64,000 bases of DNA. Source: Streptomyces sp. 6-11-2 (GTDB lineage Bacteria; Actinomycetota; Actinomycetes; Streptomycetales; Streptomycetaceae). Positions within the stretch are counted from its first letter, which is position 1; every line of letters begins with the position of its first letter. The notes beneath the pieces were generated by a model. The model was not told the origin of the DNA, did not search any database, and worked only from the letters and a program-made list of their open reading frames with translations. The position numbers and the translations under genes are program-made. The stretch is from assembly GCF_006540305.1 (NCBI RefSeq), contig NZ_BJOR01000001.1:6386001-6450000 (forward strand). The letters run 5' to 3'. Positions 1 through 8,223 of this stretch are shown here, one piece after another.

Positions 1-1650
1 CAGGCATGGACGGCGAAGACCGACTGCTCCACCCAGCCCTCAGCCTCCACGGTGGGCGGCCCGGACGCCTACTGGCAGTCGTTCAAGTACGACGCCGTCG
101 GCAACCGCATCGAGCAGACCGACCACGGCACCGGCGCGCTGGCCGGCTCCGACGCCACCACTATCTACACCCACAACAACCCCACCACGGGCCTGCCGCA
201 CGCCGTCCAGACCGCCACAGTCACCGGCGGTGCCAACAACGGCCGCACCAGTACCTTCGCCTACGACGCCGCAGGCAACACCACCAAGCGCACCATTGGC
301 GCCACCACCCAGAACCTCACCTGGGACGACGAGGGACACCTCGCCACCCTCACCGAGAGCGGCAAGGCCACCAGCTACCAGTACGACGCCGACGGCAACC
401 GCCTCATCGCCAAGGACGCCGACGGCACCCAGACCCTCACCCTGCCCGGCGGCAACGAACTCACGTTCAAGCCAAACGGGACCAAGGAAGGCACCCGCTA
501 CTACACCCACGAAGGCCAGACTGTCGCCGTCCGTACCAGCAGCGGCTTCTCCTTCCTCCTGCCCGACCACCAGGGCACCACGATGGCCGCCGTCGCCATG
601 ACCACCCTCGCCGTTACCCGCCGCAAACAACTCCCTTTCGGCGAGATGCGCTCCCAGCAGACCGAAACCATCCCCGGCACCCGCGGCTTCGTCGGCGGCA
701 CACCAGACCCCACCGGCCTGACCCACCTCGGCGCCCGCGAATACGACCCCGCCCTCGGCCGCTTCCTCTCCGTCGACCCGATCAACGACATCGAAGACCC
801 GGCCCAGATGAACGCCTACAGCTACGCGCACAACAGCCCCATCACCTTGAGCGACCCCTCGGGTCTCAAGTACTTCGAAGGTGACAACACCGGCGGCGTA
901 CAGGTCGCACCCAAGGTCCCCAAGGCCACGAAGACCCCCACCGGCACCATCAACTGCTACACCGGCAACATGTCCGCCAGCTGCGCATCCCAACAACCCA
1001 ACCACAACAGCCCCGCAGGACGCGCACGCTCCCGAGAGCTCGCAGCAGCCATCGACGCCCCCAAGTACTGCTACGGCGGCAGCCAATCCGCAAGCTGCAC
1101 CTGGAACACCGCCAAGAAGACAGCAAAACGGCAGGCCAGCACCGAGGACATGCTGAAGAAGGCACAGGCCGCCCAAGCCGAACGCCGCAAAAAGGACGGC
1201 GTCTTCGGATGGGTAAAGAAGGGAATTAGCTCGGCCCACAATTTCATGCAGGAGAACAGCAAGACACTGGGCTGGGTAGGCGTCGCACTCGGTGCGGTCG
1301 CGATGGTCACCCCTGTGGGATGGGCTGCTGCGGCGCTTACAGTTGCCGGGCTCGCACTTGCTACCGCCACCACAGCTGATGCGTGTTTCTCCAAGCAATG
1401 GGGAAGCTGCGCGTTGGGTGTGATTGGTCTAGCGACCGCTGGGGGAGCCGTCGCTCTTTCGAGTGCATCTAAATCGCTACTCCGCGCCGCTGAGTCGAGC
1501 AACCTGACTTTTGGTCAGCAGCTTAAGTACTCTGCAATTGCGGGAGCAGCACGAGGTGTCGCTCGCGTTAACGAAGTGTATTCCGTTAACCTCGCCGTCA
1601 TCGCAACGATGACGGGAGGAAATCTCGCGAGTTCGAGAGGGGAATATTAG
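1..1650 (+). CDS. RHS-repeat protein, C-terminal part (5' end outside window)
   Basis: The reading frame is open from base 1, so this is the C-terminal 549 residues of a longer RHS/YD-repeat protein. YD repeats (YDAVGNR, YDAAGN, YDADGNR) are followed at about 715-790 by the RHS core signature (GAREYDPALGRF, DPI, NAYSYAHNSP, DPSG), which normally seals the shell and marks the cleavage point before a variable C-terminal toxin. After DPSG come about 270 residues: a Lys-rich stretch, a long hydrophobic Ala/Gly segment (about 1255-1390), then a short tail. I recognise no toxin fold. From about 1360 the DNA is visibly less GC-rich, as expected for an exchangeable tip. No small immunity-type gene follows. 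The tip may be truncated. The family assignment is secure; activity is unknown. Confidence 0.9.
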   Translation, partial: QAWTAKTDCSTQPSASTVGGPDAYWQSFKYDAVGNRIEQTDHGTGALAGSDATTIYTHNNPTTGLPHAVQTATVTGGANNGRTSTFAYDAAGNTTKRTIGATTQNLTWDDEGHLATLTESGKATSYQYDADGNRLIAKDADGTQTLTLPGGNELTFKPNGTKEGTRYYTHEGQTVAVRTSSGFSFLLPDHQGTTMAAVAMTTLAVTRRKQLPFGEMRSQQTETIPGTRGFVGGTPDPTGLTHLGAREYDPALGRFLSVDPINDIEDPAQMNAYSYAHNSPITLSDPSGLKYFEGDNTGGVQVAPKVPKATKTPTGTINCYTGNMSASCASQQPNHNSPAGRARSRELAAAIDAPKYCYGGSQSASCTWNTAKKTAKRQASTEDMLKKAQAAQAERRKKDGVFGWVKKGISSAHNFMQENSKTLGWVGVALGAVAMVTPVGWAAAALTVAGLALATATTADACFSKQWGSCALGVIGLATAGGAVALSSASKSLLRAAESSNLTFGQQLKYSAIAGAARGVARVNEVYSVNLAVIATMTGGNLASSRGEY

Positions 1651-1676
1651 TCTTTTCTAGCCTCAATCTCGCATGA

Positions 1677-1704
1677 CGGGTCGCCGAGCGTAGTTGGCGA
1701 CCCG
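1677..1704 (+). terminator. Hairpin terminator after the RHS gene
   Basis: A perfect 9-bp inverted repeat (1677-1685 with 1696-1704, 10-nt loop) lies 27 bp after the RHS stop codon and is followed by TTTCGCC. Position and shape fit an intrinsic terminator for the RHS transcript. Confidence 0.65.
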
Positions 1705-1851
1705 TTTCGCCTTCTGCGGCTGATGGCGGGCAGGGCAGTGGCGCGGTTGTCGCGGCGGGTGGCGTGGGACCGAGGAGACGAACGCAAGTGAATCGTTGCT
1801 GAAGTGCCGAAAGGCGTAGGACGGCATCAAAACTGGGGCGTGGAACCAGTA

Positions 1852-2555
1852 CTACAGCCTCAGATCGTTGCGGAGAAGTCGCCAGCTCTTGAGGGTAGCC
1901 ATGGCTTGTTCGACGAGGGCACGATCTTGGCCTGGGATCGGTTCACGGCCTGCTGACCTGTGGAAAGCTTCTTCCATAGGCCGCGGAACGGAACCCGGAC
2001 CGTACCGCGGGCGCCTTGGTAGCCCTTGTCCGCCCAGCAACGGATTCGGGCCTGGTCGAGGGCGTTGATGATGCCGTGTTCGCGGGCCGCGCGAACGTCG
2101 TGAACGGCCCCTGGCAGTGCGGGCGAGGCCCAGAGCAGCCGACCGGGCGGATCGGCGATGACCTGCACGTTCATGCCGTGCTTCTTATGCTTCCCCGAGT
2201 AAAAGGGCCGGTCGGTGGCGATCCGGTCGATGGGCAGGAGCGTCCCGTCGAGCAGGACGTACGCCTTCGTCGAAGTAGCCCGGACGGCTTCGTCGAGGGT
2301 CGGTGCCAGTGCGGCCAGCAGGTCGACGGCCTCGCTGATGTAGCGGTAGACCGCGCTCGTCCCGACCCCGAAACCCGCCGCGAGCTGGGCGTACGTGGTT
2401 CCGTTCCGCAGATGCGCCAACATCAGCAGGGCTTGACGGCCGACCGGCAGCCGGCGCCAGCGGCTCTTGATCCGACGACGGTGTTCTCGCAGGCGAGCAG
2501 CGAGGAAGGACAGGGATCGACTGGGCACGTCCAGCCCGCACGGGTAGACAAGCAC
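1852..2555 (-). pseudogene. IS5-family DDE transposase, single frameshift
   Basis: The start at 2555 gives the usual beginning of this Streptomyces IS5-type family (MLVYPCGLDVPSR). An HTH follows (TTYAQLAAGFGVGTSAVYRYI), then DDE parts: VLLDGTLLPIDR, SGKHKKHGMNVQV, SPALPGAVHD and WADKGYQGARG. Just after NRSQAKI, near 1921-1925, the frame changes; the family C-terminus (VEQAMATLKSWRLLRN) continues one frame over to a stop at 1852. Inserting one base near 1923 restores RALVEQAM, so a single 1-nt deletion explains the break. The second copy at 3688-4036 has the intact version of this stretch. I could not identify terminal inverted repeats with confidence. Confidence 0.85.
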
Positions 2556-2684
2556 GCAAAGCCTCTGGTGGGTACCGGGTGATCTTGGTTGTGAACCCGT
2601 CTACCAGGGGCTTCACCCATCTGTCGAACCAACTGAACAGCTCACGAGCCAAGTTGGCAAAGGCTCACTGGTATTGAAGTCAGT

Positions 2685-2725
2685 CCGTGACGGCTTCCCC
2701 GCTGAATCCGGTGAAGCCGTCACGG
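2685..2725. repeat. 13-bp perfect inverted repeat
   Basis: Arms at 2685-2697 and 2713-2725 are perfectly complementary over 13 bp with a 15-nt spacer. There is no T-tract on either side, so it is not a typical terminator. It lies between the IS5 remnant and the PH-domain gene, in a 282-bp stretch without genes, and may be an old terminator, an IS end or an operator. Confidence 0.6.
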
Positions 2726-2837
2726 TCCGCGTGAGGGCATGTGGCCGACAGGCCAGGAATCAGCCTCGTCCCTGAGAGTGTAGTGTAAGGTGAATTACGT
2801 CAATCAATATGACGGTTACTGGTGAGATTGGGCTAAT

Positions 2838-3302
2838 TTACTGGCCGGTTGAGCGGGACCAGTATTCTTGGATGAGGTTCAGCTTGCGATCGAGGTTGTC
2901 GTCCCAAGCTTTTCTGGTATAAGTTCCGGGTACAGCGACTGGCCGTCCATGAACTCGAACGAGACGCAGATCCCACGCTATACTTGATCGTGTCTGGCTG
3001 CTTCGTTTCTCGATCCTGGTGATTTCGGCCCACGGTATTGATCTGCTGCCGAAAAGAGTGTGCAGGATTATACGGTCTGGTGTGAGGAGCGCTCTGCCGT
3101 ATCCAAGGTTCAGCGTGTGAAGTGTCATGAGTGCCCAGAACACGCCAACGCCCCCGAGCCACCACGAGAGGCCGGATTCCGCGGTTAGCGTCACTGCTAC
3201 GGTTGTTCCGCCGCACACGAGCGTCAAGTATGCAGTCCACCACCAGTTCTTACGCCGGGCAGCGGTGTCGAGGGTGATCCAGGTGTTGGTCATGCCTGTC
3301 AT
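2838..3302 (-). CDS. Two-TM membrane protein with PH-like domain
   Basis: About 154 residues. Two transmembrane helices (WWWTAYLTLVCGGTTVAV and LSWWLGGVGVFWALMTL) are followed by a soluble domain with the layout of bacterial PH/YdbT-like domains: LTPDRIILHTLFGSRSIPWAEITRIEK, then LRLVRVHGRPVAVP. Such proteins are usually cell-envelope proteins of unknown role. The start at 3302 was chosen over an in-frame codon at 3374 because homologous-looking sequence and hydropathy begin just after it; 3293 is an equally possible ATG. Upstream is the DUF2283 gene on the same strand. The domain call rests on pattern, not alignment. Confidence 0.7.
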   Translation of the reverse strand: MTGMTNTWITLDTAARRKNWWWTAYLTLVCGGTTVAVTLTAESGLSWWLGGVGVFWALMTLHTLNLGYGRALLTPDRIILHTLFGSRSIPWAEITRIEKRSSQTRSSIAWDLRLVRVHGRPVAVPGTYTRKAWDDNLDRKLNLIQEYWSRSTGQ

Positions 3303-3377
3303 GTTATAGACAGTGAGCCTTTTCCAACCTGCGGTAGCGCGCGGCGGGGTGGCCGCAACGGCCGTGTACCGCACGCT

Positions 3378-3623
3378 TCATGCACCTTCGGTGTCCAGGC
3401 GCTCTGCGGACTGGAGCAGGTACTCGGGCAGTTTTGAACTGGCTGCCAGCACCTCGATACCGATGAGGCGGCCGTGTTCGTCGAAGTCGAGGTTGATCAT
3501 GCCGTCGACGTCCACCGGGTCGCAGGGGTACGTGTGCGTGGACTTCACGTGGACCTGCGGTTCGGTGAAGTACACGTACGCCGCGTTCGCGGTCTTGTCG
3601 TAAGTGACCCTTACGTCTGCCAC
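3378..3623 (-). CDS. DUF2283 family protein
   Basis: 81 residues starting at a GTG with GGGAG 8 nt upstream. The sequence matches the DUF2283 pattern: VTYDKTANAAYVYF near the start, then DVDGMINLDFDEHGRLIGIEVLAAS and a short C-terminal helix. Family members are small single-domain proteins of unknown function, common in actinobacteria and often found as isolated genes. It is intact although surrounded by IS remnants, and on the same strand as the membrane protein 76 bp downstream. Confidence 0.85.
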   Translation of the reverse strand: MADVRVTYDKTANAAYVYFTEPQVHVKSTHTYPCDPVDVDGMINLDFDEHGRLIGIEVLAASSKLPEYLLQSAERLDTEGA

Positions 3624-3687
3624 GGTGCCGGCTCCCTTGGTGTCGTTGATGTTGGTGCTGCCCTTGTCGCTGCGGGCTTCGCCAACC

Positions 3688-4245
3688 TCATGTTGACGCG
3701 GCGAGTTGCAAGGCCAGGACGGCCTTGACGATGTCGGTGATGCGGGTAGTGCTGCAACGGAGTTTGCGCAGGAGCCGCCAGCTCTTGAGGGTGGCGTTGG
3801 CCTGCTCGCCGACGGCTCGGATCCTGGCGTGGGAGGTATTCACGGCCCGCTTCCCGGCTGAGAGCGTGCTCCGGCGGCCTCGGTAGGGCACGCGTATCGC
3901 GCCCCGGGCTCCCTGGTAACCCTTGTCGGCCCAGGTCCGGACGCCGGCTTGGGTCAGTGCGTCGATGATGCCGTGCGTGCGCGCGGCCTTGATGTCGTGG
4001 ACGGCGCCTGGCAGGGCGGGCGAGGCCCAGAGTAACGCCGAGTGGCGGCGAAGGCGCCGGGTGGCCGCGTCGCGGCCGGTGACCTCCTCGGAGATCAGCA
4101 GCCGCAGGACCTCGGCGGGATCCCACCGCTGGGCCCGGGCAGTGGCCAGGACGTCGGGTGCAGCCTTGCGCATGTAGGGCAGGCGCATTCGGCGCATCAG
4201 CTTGTCGAGTTCCTCGGGCAGGGCCGGGGCCTGGGGAAACGTCAT
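3688..4245 (-). pseudogene. IstB N-terminus fused in frame to IS5 transposase C-terminus
   Basis: A single open frame of 185 codons starting at the ATG at 4245 (AAGGA upstream). Residues 1-70 are the start of an IS21 helper ATPase IstB (LPEELDKLMRRMRLPYMRKA, ISEEVTGRDAATRRLRRHSA). At about 4036 the sequence switches to the C-terminal half of an IS5-type transposase (LLWASPALPGAVHD, WADKGYQGARG, EQANATLKSWRLLRKL). The IstB part ends before the Walker A motif and the IS5 part lacks its N-terminal catalytic residues, so neither activity survives. It marks a deletion or recombination junction where an IS5 copy had entered istB. The IS5 half is related to, but diverged from, the copy at 1852-2555. 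Confidence 0.85.
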
Positions 4246-4294
4246 GGTCGGTAATTCCTTCGTGGGTCGCGGTGGGCGCCGATAGGCTCGGCGG

Positions 4295-4585
4295 ATGATC
4301 AATATGGCGGTGCGTGGTGACAGCGGGAACGTCGTGGCTCGCGCCAAAGCCGGTGTGGAGTGGACGGCCGGCTTCGCGGATCTGGACCCGGCGGAGTTTC
4401 CGATGCTCTGGGCCCTGATGCCGTATGGGGATGCGGTCTTCAACCAGCGGCAGGTGCCGCTGCTGCTGTCGGAACTCGACCGGCTTCCTGCCGACTTGGG
4501 CGGTGACTGGGTCGGGCAGGCCCGCGAGCTGTGCCAGGTCGTCGAGCGCGGGCTGCACCTGTATCTGTGGTTCATCGGCGACTGA
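4295..4585 (+). CDS. Hypothetical passenger gene between istA and istB
   Basis: 96 residues (start 4295; ATG at 4304 also possible). Composition and codon use look truly coding: acidic and Leu-rich, with VVARAKAGVEW, DLDPAEFPMLWALMPYGD and RQVPLLLSELDRLPAD. I recall similar small hypothetical proteins in Streptomyces but know no function. It lies on the opposite strand between the istA stop (6 bp away, convergent) and the istB start (49 bp away, divergent), where IS21 elements normally have adjacent or overlapping genes. Its stop codon lies inside a compact hairpin shared with istA. It may be a cargo gene of the element or a relic of the target. Confidence 0.65.
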   Translation: MINMAVRGDSGNVVARAKAGVEWTAGFADLDPAEFPMLWALMPYGDAVFNQRQVPLLLSELDRLPADLGGDWVGQARELCQVVERGLHLYLWFIGD

Positions 4586-4598
4586 CTGCGGTCAGTCG
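4579..4598. terminator. Compact bidirectional hairpin over two stop codons
   Basis: A perfect 8-bp stem (4579-4586 with 4591-4598) with a 4-nt TGCG loop. The stop codon of the passenger gene (4583-4585) and that of istA (4592-4594) both fall within it. This looks like a shared terminator or transcript end for the two convergent genes. Confidence 0.55.
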
Positions 4599-6124
4599 GC
4601 CATCGACTCCCCAGCCGCTGTCTGCTGCCGGCCCAGAGCTTGCCAGGCGATGGTGCCGTTCTGGACGGAGTGGGCCTCGTCCGCGCGGACGACCTGGCCG
4701 ACAGGCTTGCTGGCCGCGATGTGCTCCAGGATGGAGACCAGGTCGTCCTCGGCGAAGCGCCCGGCCGCAGCCGCGAGCCCGAGGGCCTGGTCGACCCGGT
4801 CGCTGCCCAGGACCGCGGCGAGTTCGACAGCGTGGGCCATCTTGGCGCGGATCCGGGACGCCCCGGCGGGACCGGACTCCTTCAGCCAGCGCCCGGCTCC
4901 CGGGCCGATGCCCACGAACGCGACCTCCGCCTCTGAGCGCGGTCGCAGCCTGGGCTGATGGACCGAGCGGCCGTCGGTGTGGTCGGGGTAGTGCGCATCG
5001 ATGATCTGCGGGACGCCGGGTGTGGACAGCTGGTGACGCCAGATCTCCGACAGGTCACCCGAGCTGGTGCGGGCCGTGATCGACAGTTCCTCGCCGACGA
5101 CCCGGCACCAGGCCCTGGCGCCGGTGTAGCCGGGTGGGGTCGAGTAGCGCACCGAGTTGAAGCTGACGGTACGGTCCGAGCCGACCACCCGCTCCTCGCC
5201 CAGCGCGAGCGCCAGCGGCTCCACCGGGAGGACGTGCAAGGTGGTGCGTTCGATATCGAGCCGGTCCGCCGGGATCTGCCCGGTCGCACGGTGCCGACGC
5301 GTGTTCACCGTGTCGCACCAGATCAGGCAGGCGTCCGCGAGCTCGGCGAAGGAGTCGTAGGCGGGCAGCAGATTCGCCTCGGTGGGAACCAAGTCGGCCT
5401 TCGCGATGCGGACCGTGGCCTCCGCTCCGCCCTTTGACTCGGGGTCGTGGGGAACGCAACTGACGACCTGGCAGCCGTAGTGCCGGCCCGCGGCGACCAT
5501 CTGCGGGTGCCGGACCGGGATCCCGGCGATGTGCTCGACGGTCACCGTCTTCGCGTTGTCCGTCAGCACGTAGGTCGGAGCCCCGCCGATCCGCCGCAAC
5601 GTGGTGTCCAGACAGGCCACCAAGGTGCCCAGGGTGCAGTCCCAGACCGGGGTCACCACCCGGAAGCGGGACCAGGACAGCCACGCGCAGAACAGCCAGG
5701 TCCGCCGCCCGCCGATTTTCGGGCCCTCGCCCCAGTCGAACTGCAGCCACCGCCCGGGCTCGGGGTTCCACGGACGGTAGGTCCGCCGCTTGCCGGCCTT
5801 CCACGCGGTCTTCGCCGCGTTCACTGCCCGCCGGGTCGAGCCCGCGCTGCCGCGGAAACCCATCTTCACCAGCTTGTCGTGGACCACGTCGGAGCGGATC
5901 GTCGCTTTCGACTGCTCGACCCACTCCTCGATCTTCTCCAGGAACGCGTCGATCATCTTCAGTCGCGGTTCGCGCTCGAACGGGTTCCGCCCGCTGGCAC
6001 GGGCCTCGACATAGCGCCTGACCGTCTTCGGGTCGTGCTCGGTGAGGGCAGCCGCCGACCAGACCGTCTCGGTCAGGTCGTACGCCTCGAATATCTCCAT
6101 GATCTTTCTGTCAGACTTCGTCAC
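4592..6124 (-). CDS. istA: IS21-family transposase IstA
   Basis: 510 residues from the GTG at 6124 (VTKSDRKIMEIFEAYDL), the usual family start; a longer version would need a TTG at 6169. The N-terminal HTH region (AALTEHDPKTVRRYVEAR) is followed by the integrase core: D in QFDWGEG, D in YVLTDN and E in DPESKGGAEATV. A long C-terminal region after RHRATGQIPADRL is complete. IstA is a DDE strand-transferase that needs the ATPase IstB, and the only istB here is cut short, so the element is probably not autonomous unless helped by another copy. The frame is intact with no internal stops. Confidence 0.92.
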   Translation of the reverse strand: MTKSDRKIMEIFEAYDLTETVWSAAALTEHDPKTVRRYVEARASGRNPFEREPRLKMIDAFLEKIEEWVEQSKATIRSDVVHDKLVKMGFRGSAGSTRRAVNAAKTAWKAGKRRTYRPWNPEPGRWLQFDWGEGPKIGGRRTWLFCAWLSWSRFRVVTPVWDCTLGTLVACLDTTLRRIGGAPTYVLTDNAKTVTVEHIAGIPVRHPQMVAAGRHYGCQVVSCVPHDPESKGGAEATVRIAKADLVPTEANLLPAYDSFAELADACLIWCDTVNTRRHRATGQIPADRLDIERTTLHVLPVEPLALALGEERVVGSDRTVSFNSVRYSTPPGYTGARAWCRVVGEELSITARTSSGDLSEIWRHQLSTPGVPQIIDAHYPDHTDGRSVHQPRLRPRSEAEVAFVGIGPGAGRWLKESGPAGASRIRAKMAHAVELAAVLGSDRVDQALGLAAAAGRFAEDDLVSILEHIAASKPVGQVVRADEAHSVQNGTIAWQALGRQQTAAGESMAD

Positions 6125-6537
6125 AGGACCTCTTCGACCGATTCGCTGATGCTTCGCAACCACCAGCAAACCGGACGAAGGGGTCTCCTTCGTCTACGGA
6201 AGCGATCAGGAACACCACAGGCCGGACGGCCATCCACCTTGAATTCTGGTGGCCATCAGCCGGGACTCAACTGGCCGCACACCTGGACTCTGCCACGGCC
6301 GCCGACAGGCCGTGACGCTCATTTGACGCTCCGGGCGCCCAGCGGCCCCCATTCGGGACCCCAAAGCATCTCTGACCTGCTGTTTTCCTGCCTGCGTGCA
6401 GGCCGACATCTTTCCGATGACTCATCATGTGAAGTGCTGCCACCCCGGCCTGCTGGGGTGGCAGCTGACTCCCGTGCCCGACGTCAATGCCGGCGGGGCC
6501 GCGACCGGAACCGGGGACCGTGCTGCCGGGCTGCGGC
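6125..6537. other. 413-bp stretch upstream of istA; no gene
   Basis: Contains short repeated ggccggacggcc/gtggccatc-like words and probably the right end of the IS21-type element. It also holds the region downstream of the RNase J stop. I see no supported coding sequence and no clear terminator. Confidence 0.4.
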
Positions 6538-8223
6538 TCAGGCGTCGATGATGACGGGGATGATGAGGGGCTTGCGGCGGTGGGTGCGGAACGCCCAGTT
6601 CGCCACGGCGCGGGCGACGAGTTGTTCGAGTTGGCGCGCGTCCCCGACGCCTTCCTCGGCTGCGGTGGCCAGGGTCTTCTCGATGACGGGGATGACCGGC
6701 TCGAAGGTGGTGTCGTCGTGCACGAAGCCGCGGGCCAGGAAGTCGGGGGCCTCGGCGAGGGCGCCGGTGTCTGCGTCGACGATCGCCACCACCGTGACCA
6801 CGCCTTCGGCGGCGAGGGTGAGGCGGTCCTTGAGGGACGCTTCGGTGGCGCCGCCGACTTCCATGCCGTCCACGTAGACGTTGCCGGCGGGCACCTTGCC
6901 GGTGATGGATGCGCGCCCGTCGACGAGGTCGACGACGACGCCGTCCTCGGCGACGACGACCCGGTCGGGGTCGACACCGGTACGGATGGCGAGGTCGCCG
7001 TTGGCCCGCAGGTGGCGCCATTCGCCGTGCACGGGCATGACGTTGCGGGGCTTGACGATGTTGTAGCAGTAGACGAGTTCGCCGGCGCTGGCATGCCCGG
7101 AGACGTGCACCTTGGCGTTGCCCTTGTGGACCACGTGGGCGCCCCACCGGGTGAGTCCGTTGATCACCCGGTAGATGGCGTTCTCGTTGCCGGGGATGAG
7201 GGAGCTGGCGAGCAGGACGGTGTCGCCCTTGCCGATGCGGATCATGTGGTCGCGGTTGGCCATCCGTGACAGCGCGGCCATCGGTTCGCCCTGGGAGCCG
7301 GTGCACACCAGAGTGATCTTGTGGTCCGGGAGCTTCTCCAGCTCCTTCGTGCTCACGACCAGACCGGAGGGGACCTTCAGATAGCCCAGGTCACGGGCGA
7401 TGCCCATGTTGCGGACCATCGACCGGCCGACGAAGGCGACCTTGCGGCCGTGCTGGTGGGCAGCGTCCAGGACCTGCTGGATGCGATGCACATGGCTGGC
7501 GAAGCTGGAGACGATGACCCGGCGCGGCGCGGTGCGCATCACCTGCTCGATCGCCGGGTTCAGCTCTCGCTCGGAGGTGGTGAAGCCGGGTACTTCGGCG
7601 TTGGTGGAGTCGGTGAGGAACAGGTCCACGCCCTCCTCGCCGAGGCGGGCGAAGGCGCGCAGATCGGTGATGCGGTCGTCGAGAGGGAACTGGTCCATCT
7701 TGAAGTCGCCGGTGTGCAGCACCATCCCGGCCCGGGTGCGGATCGCGACCGCGAGGCTGTCGGGGATGGAGTGGTTGACCGCCACGAACTCGCAGTCGAA
7801 GGGCCCGAAGCCACGCCGGTCGCCCTCCCGCACCCGCACCGTGCGCGGCCGGATGCCGTGTTCCTTGAGCTTGGCCTCCAGGAACGCCAGCGTCAGCTTG
7901 GAGCCGACGACGGGAATGTCGGACCGCTCGCGCAGCAGGTACGGCACGCCGCCGATGTGGTCCTCGTGGCCGTGGGTGAGGACCACGGCCACGATGTCGT
8001 CCAGCCGGTCCCGGATCGAGGTGAAGTCCGGCAGGATCACGTCCACGCCAGGCTGGGTCTCCTCGGGGAACAGCACGCCGCAGTCGACGATGAGCAGCTT
8101 GCCCGCGTGCTCGAAGACGGTCATGTTGCGGCCGATCTCACCTAGGCCGCCCAGGGCGATGACCCGCAGCCCTCCTTCGGGAAGGGGCGGGGCGGCTTTC
8201 AGCTCGGGGTGCGGATGACTCAT
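6538..8223 (-). CDS. rnj: Ribonuclease J (paralogue)
   Basis: 561 residues, full length for an actinobacterial RNase J. The metallo-beta-lactamase motif THGHEDHIGG, the second metal ligands (HTGDFKMDQ, LFLTDSTNAEVPG), the beta-CASP region (VIVSSFASHVHRIQQVLDAA, VGRSMVRNMGIARDLGYL), SGHASAGEL and MPVHGEWRHLRANG are all present, then a C-terminal domain ending IIPVIIDA. The enzyme is a Zn-dependent 5'-3' exo/endoribonuclease for mRNA decay and rRNA maturation. The start at 8223 gives the standard beginning MSHPHPELKAAPPLPEGG. From memory the usual Streptomyces rnj sits beside dapA; this one stands alone among insertion sequences and differs in its C-terminal domain, so it is probably a second copy. 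Confidence 0.93.
   Translation of the reverse strand: MSHPHPELKAAPPLPEGGLRVIALGGLGEIGRNMTVFEHAGKLLIVDCGVLFPEETQPGVDVILPDFTSIRDRLDDIVAVVLTHGHEDHIGGVPYLLRERSDIPVVGSKLTLAFLEAKLKEHGIRPRTVRVREGDRRGFGPFDCEFVAVNHSIPDSLAVAIRTRAGMVLHTGDFKMDQFPLDDRITDLRAFARLGEEGVDLFLTDSTNAEVPGFTTSERELNPAIEQVMRTAPRRVIVSSFASHVHRIQQVLDAAHQHGRKVAFVGRSMVRNMGIARDLGYLKVPSGLVVSTKELEKLPDHKITLVCTGSQGEPMAALSRMANRDHMIRIGKGDTVLLASSLIPGNENAIYRVINGLTRWGAHVVHKGNAKVHVSGHASAGELVYCYNIVKPRNVMPVHGEWRHLRANGDLAIRTGVDPDRVVVAEDGVVVDLVDGRASITGKVPAGNVYVDGMEVGGATEASLKDRLTLAAEGVVTVVAIVDADTGALAEAPDFLARGFVHDDTTFEPVIPVIEKTLATAAEEGVGDARQLEQLVARAVANWAFRTHRRKPLIIPVIIDA

Larger units (their letters stand above)
3688..6300. mobile_element. Composite IS21-type element with truncated helper and passenger
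   Basis: The block holds istA, a convergent passenger gene, and an istB cut at codon 70 and fused to an IS5 remnant. The right end should lie in 6125-6300, upstream of istA; I could not fix the terminal repeats. The left end is lost because istB and everything beyond it is missing. Limits are therefore approximate. Confidence 0.6.

Noticed and set aside
6125..6169. Longer istA start at 6169
   Set aside because: It requires a TTG and adds residues not typical of the family; the GTG at 6124 gives the usual N-terminus.
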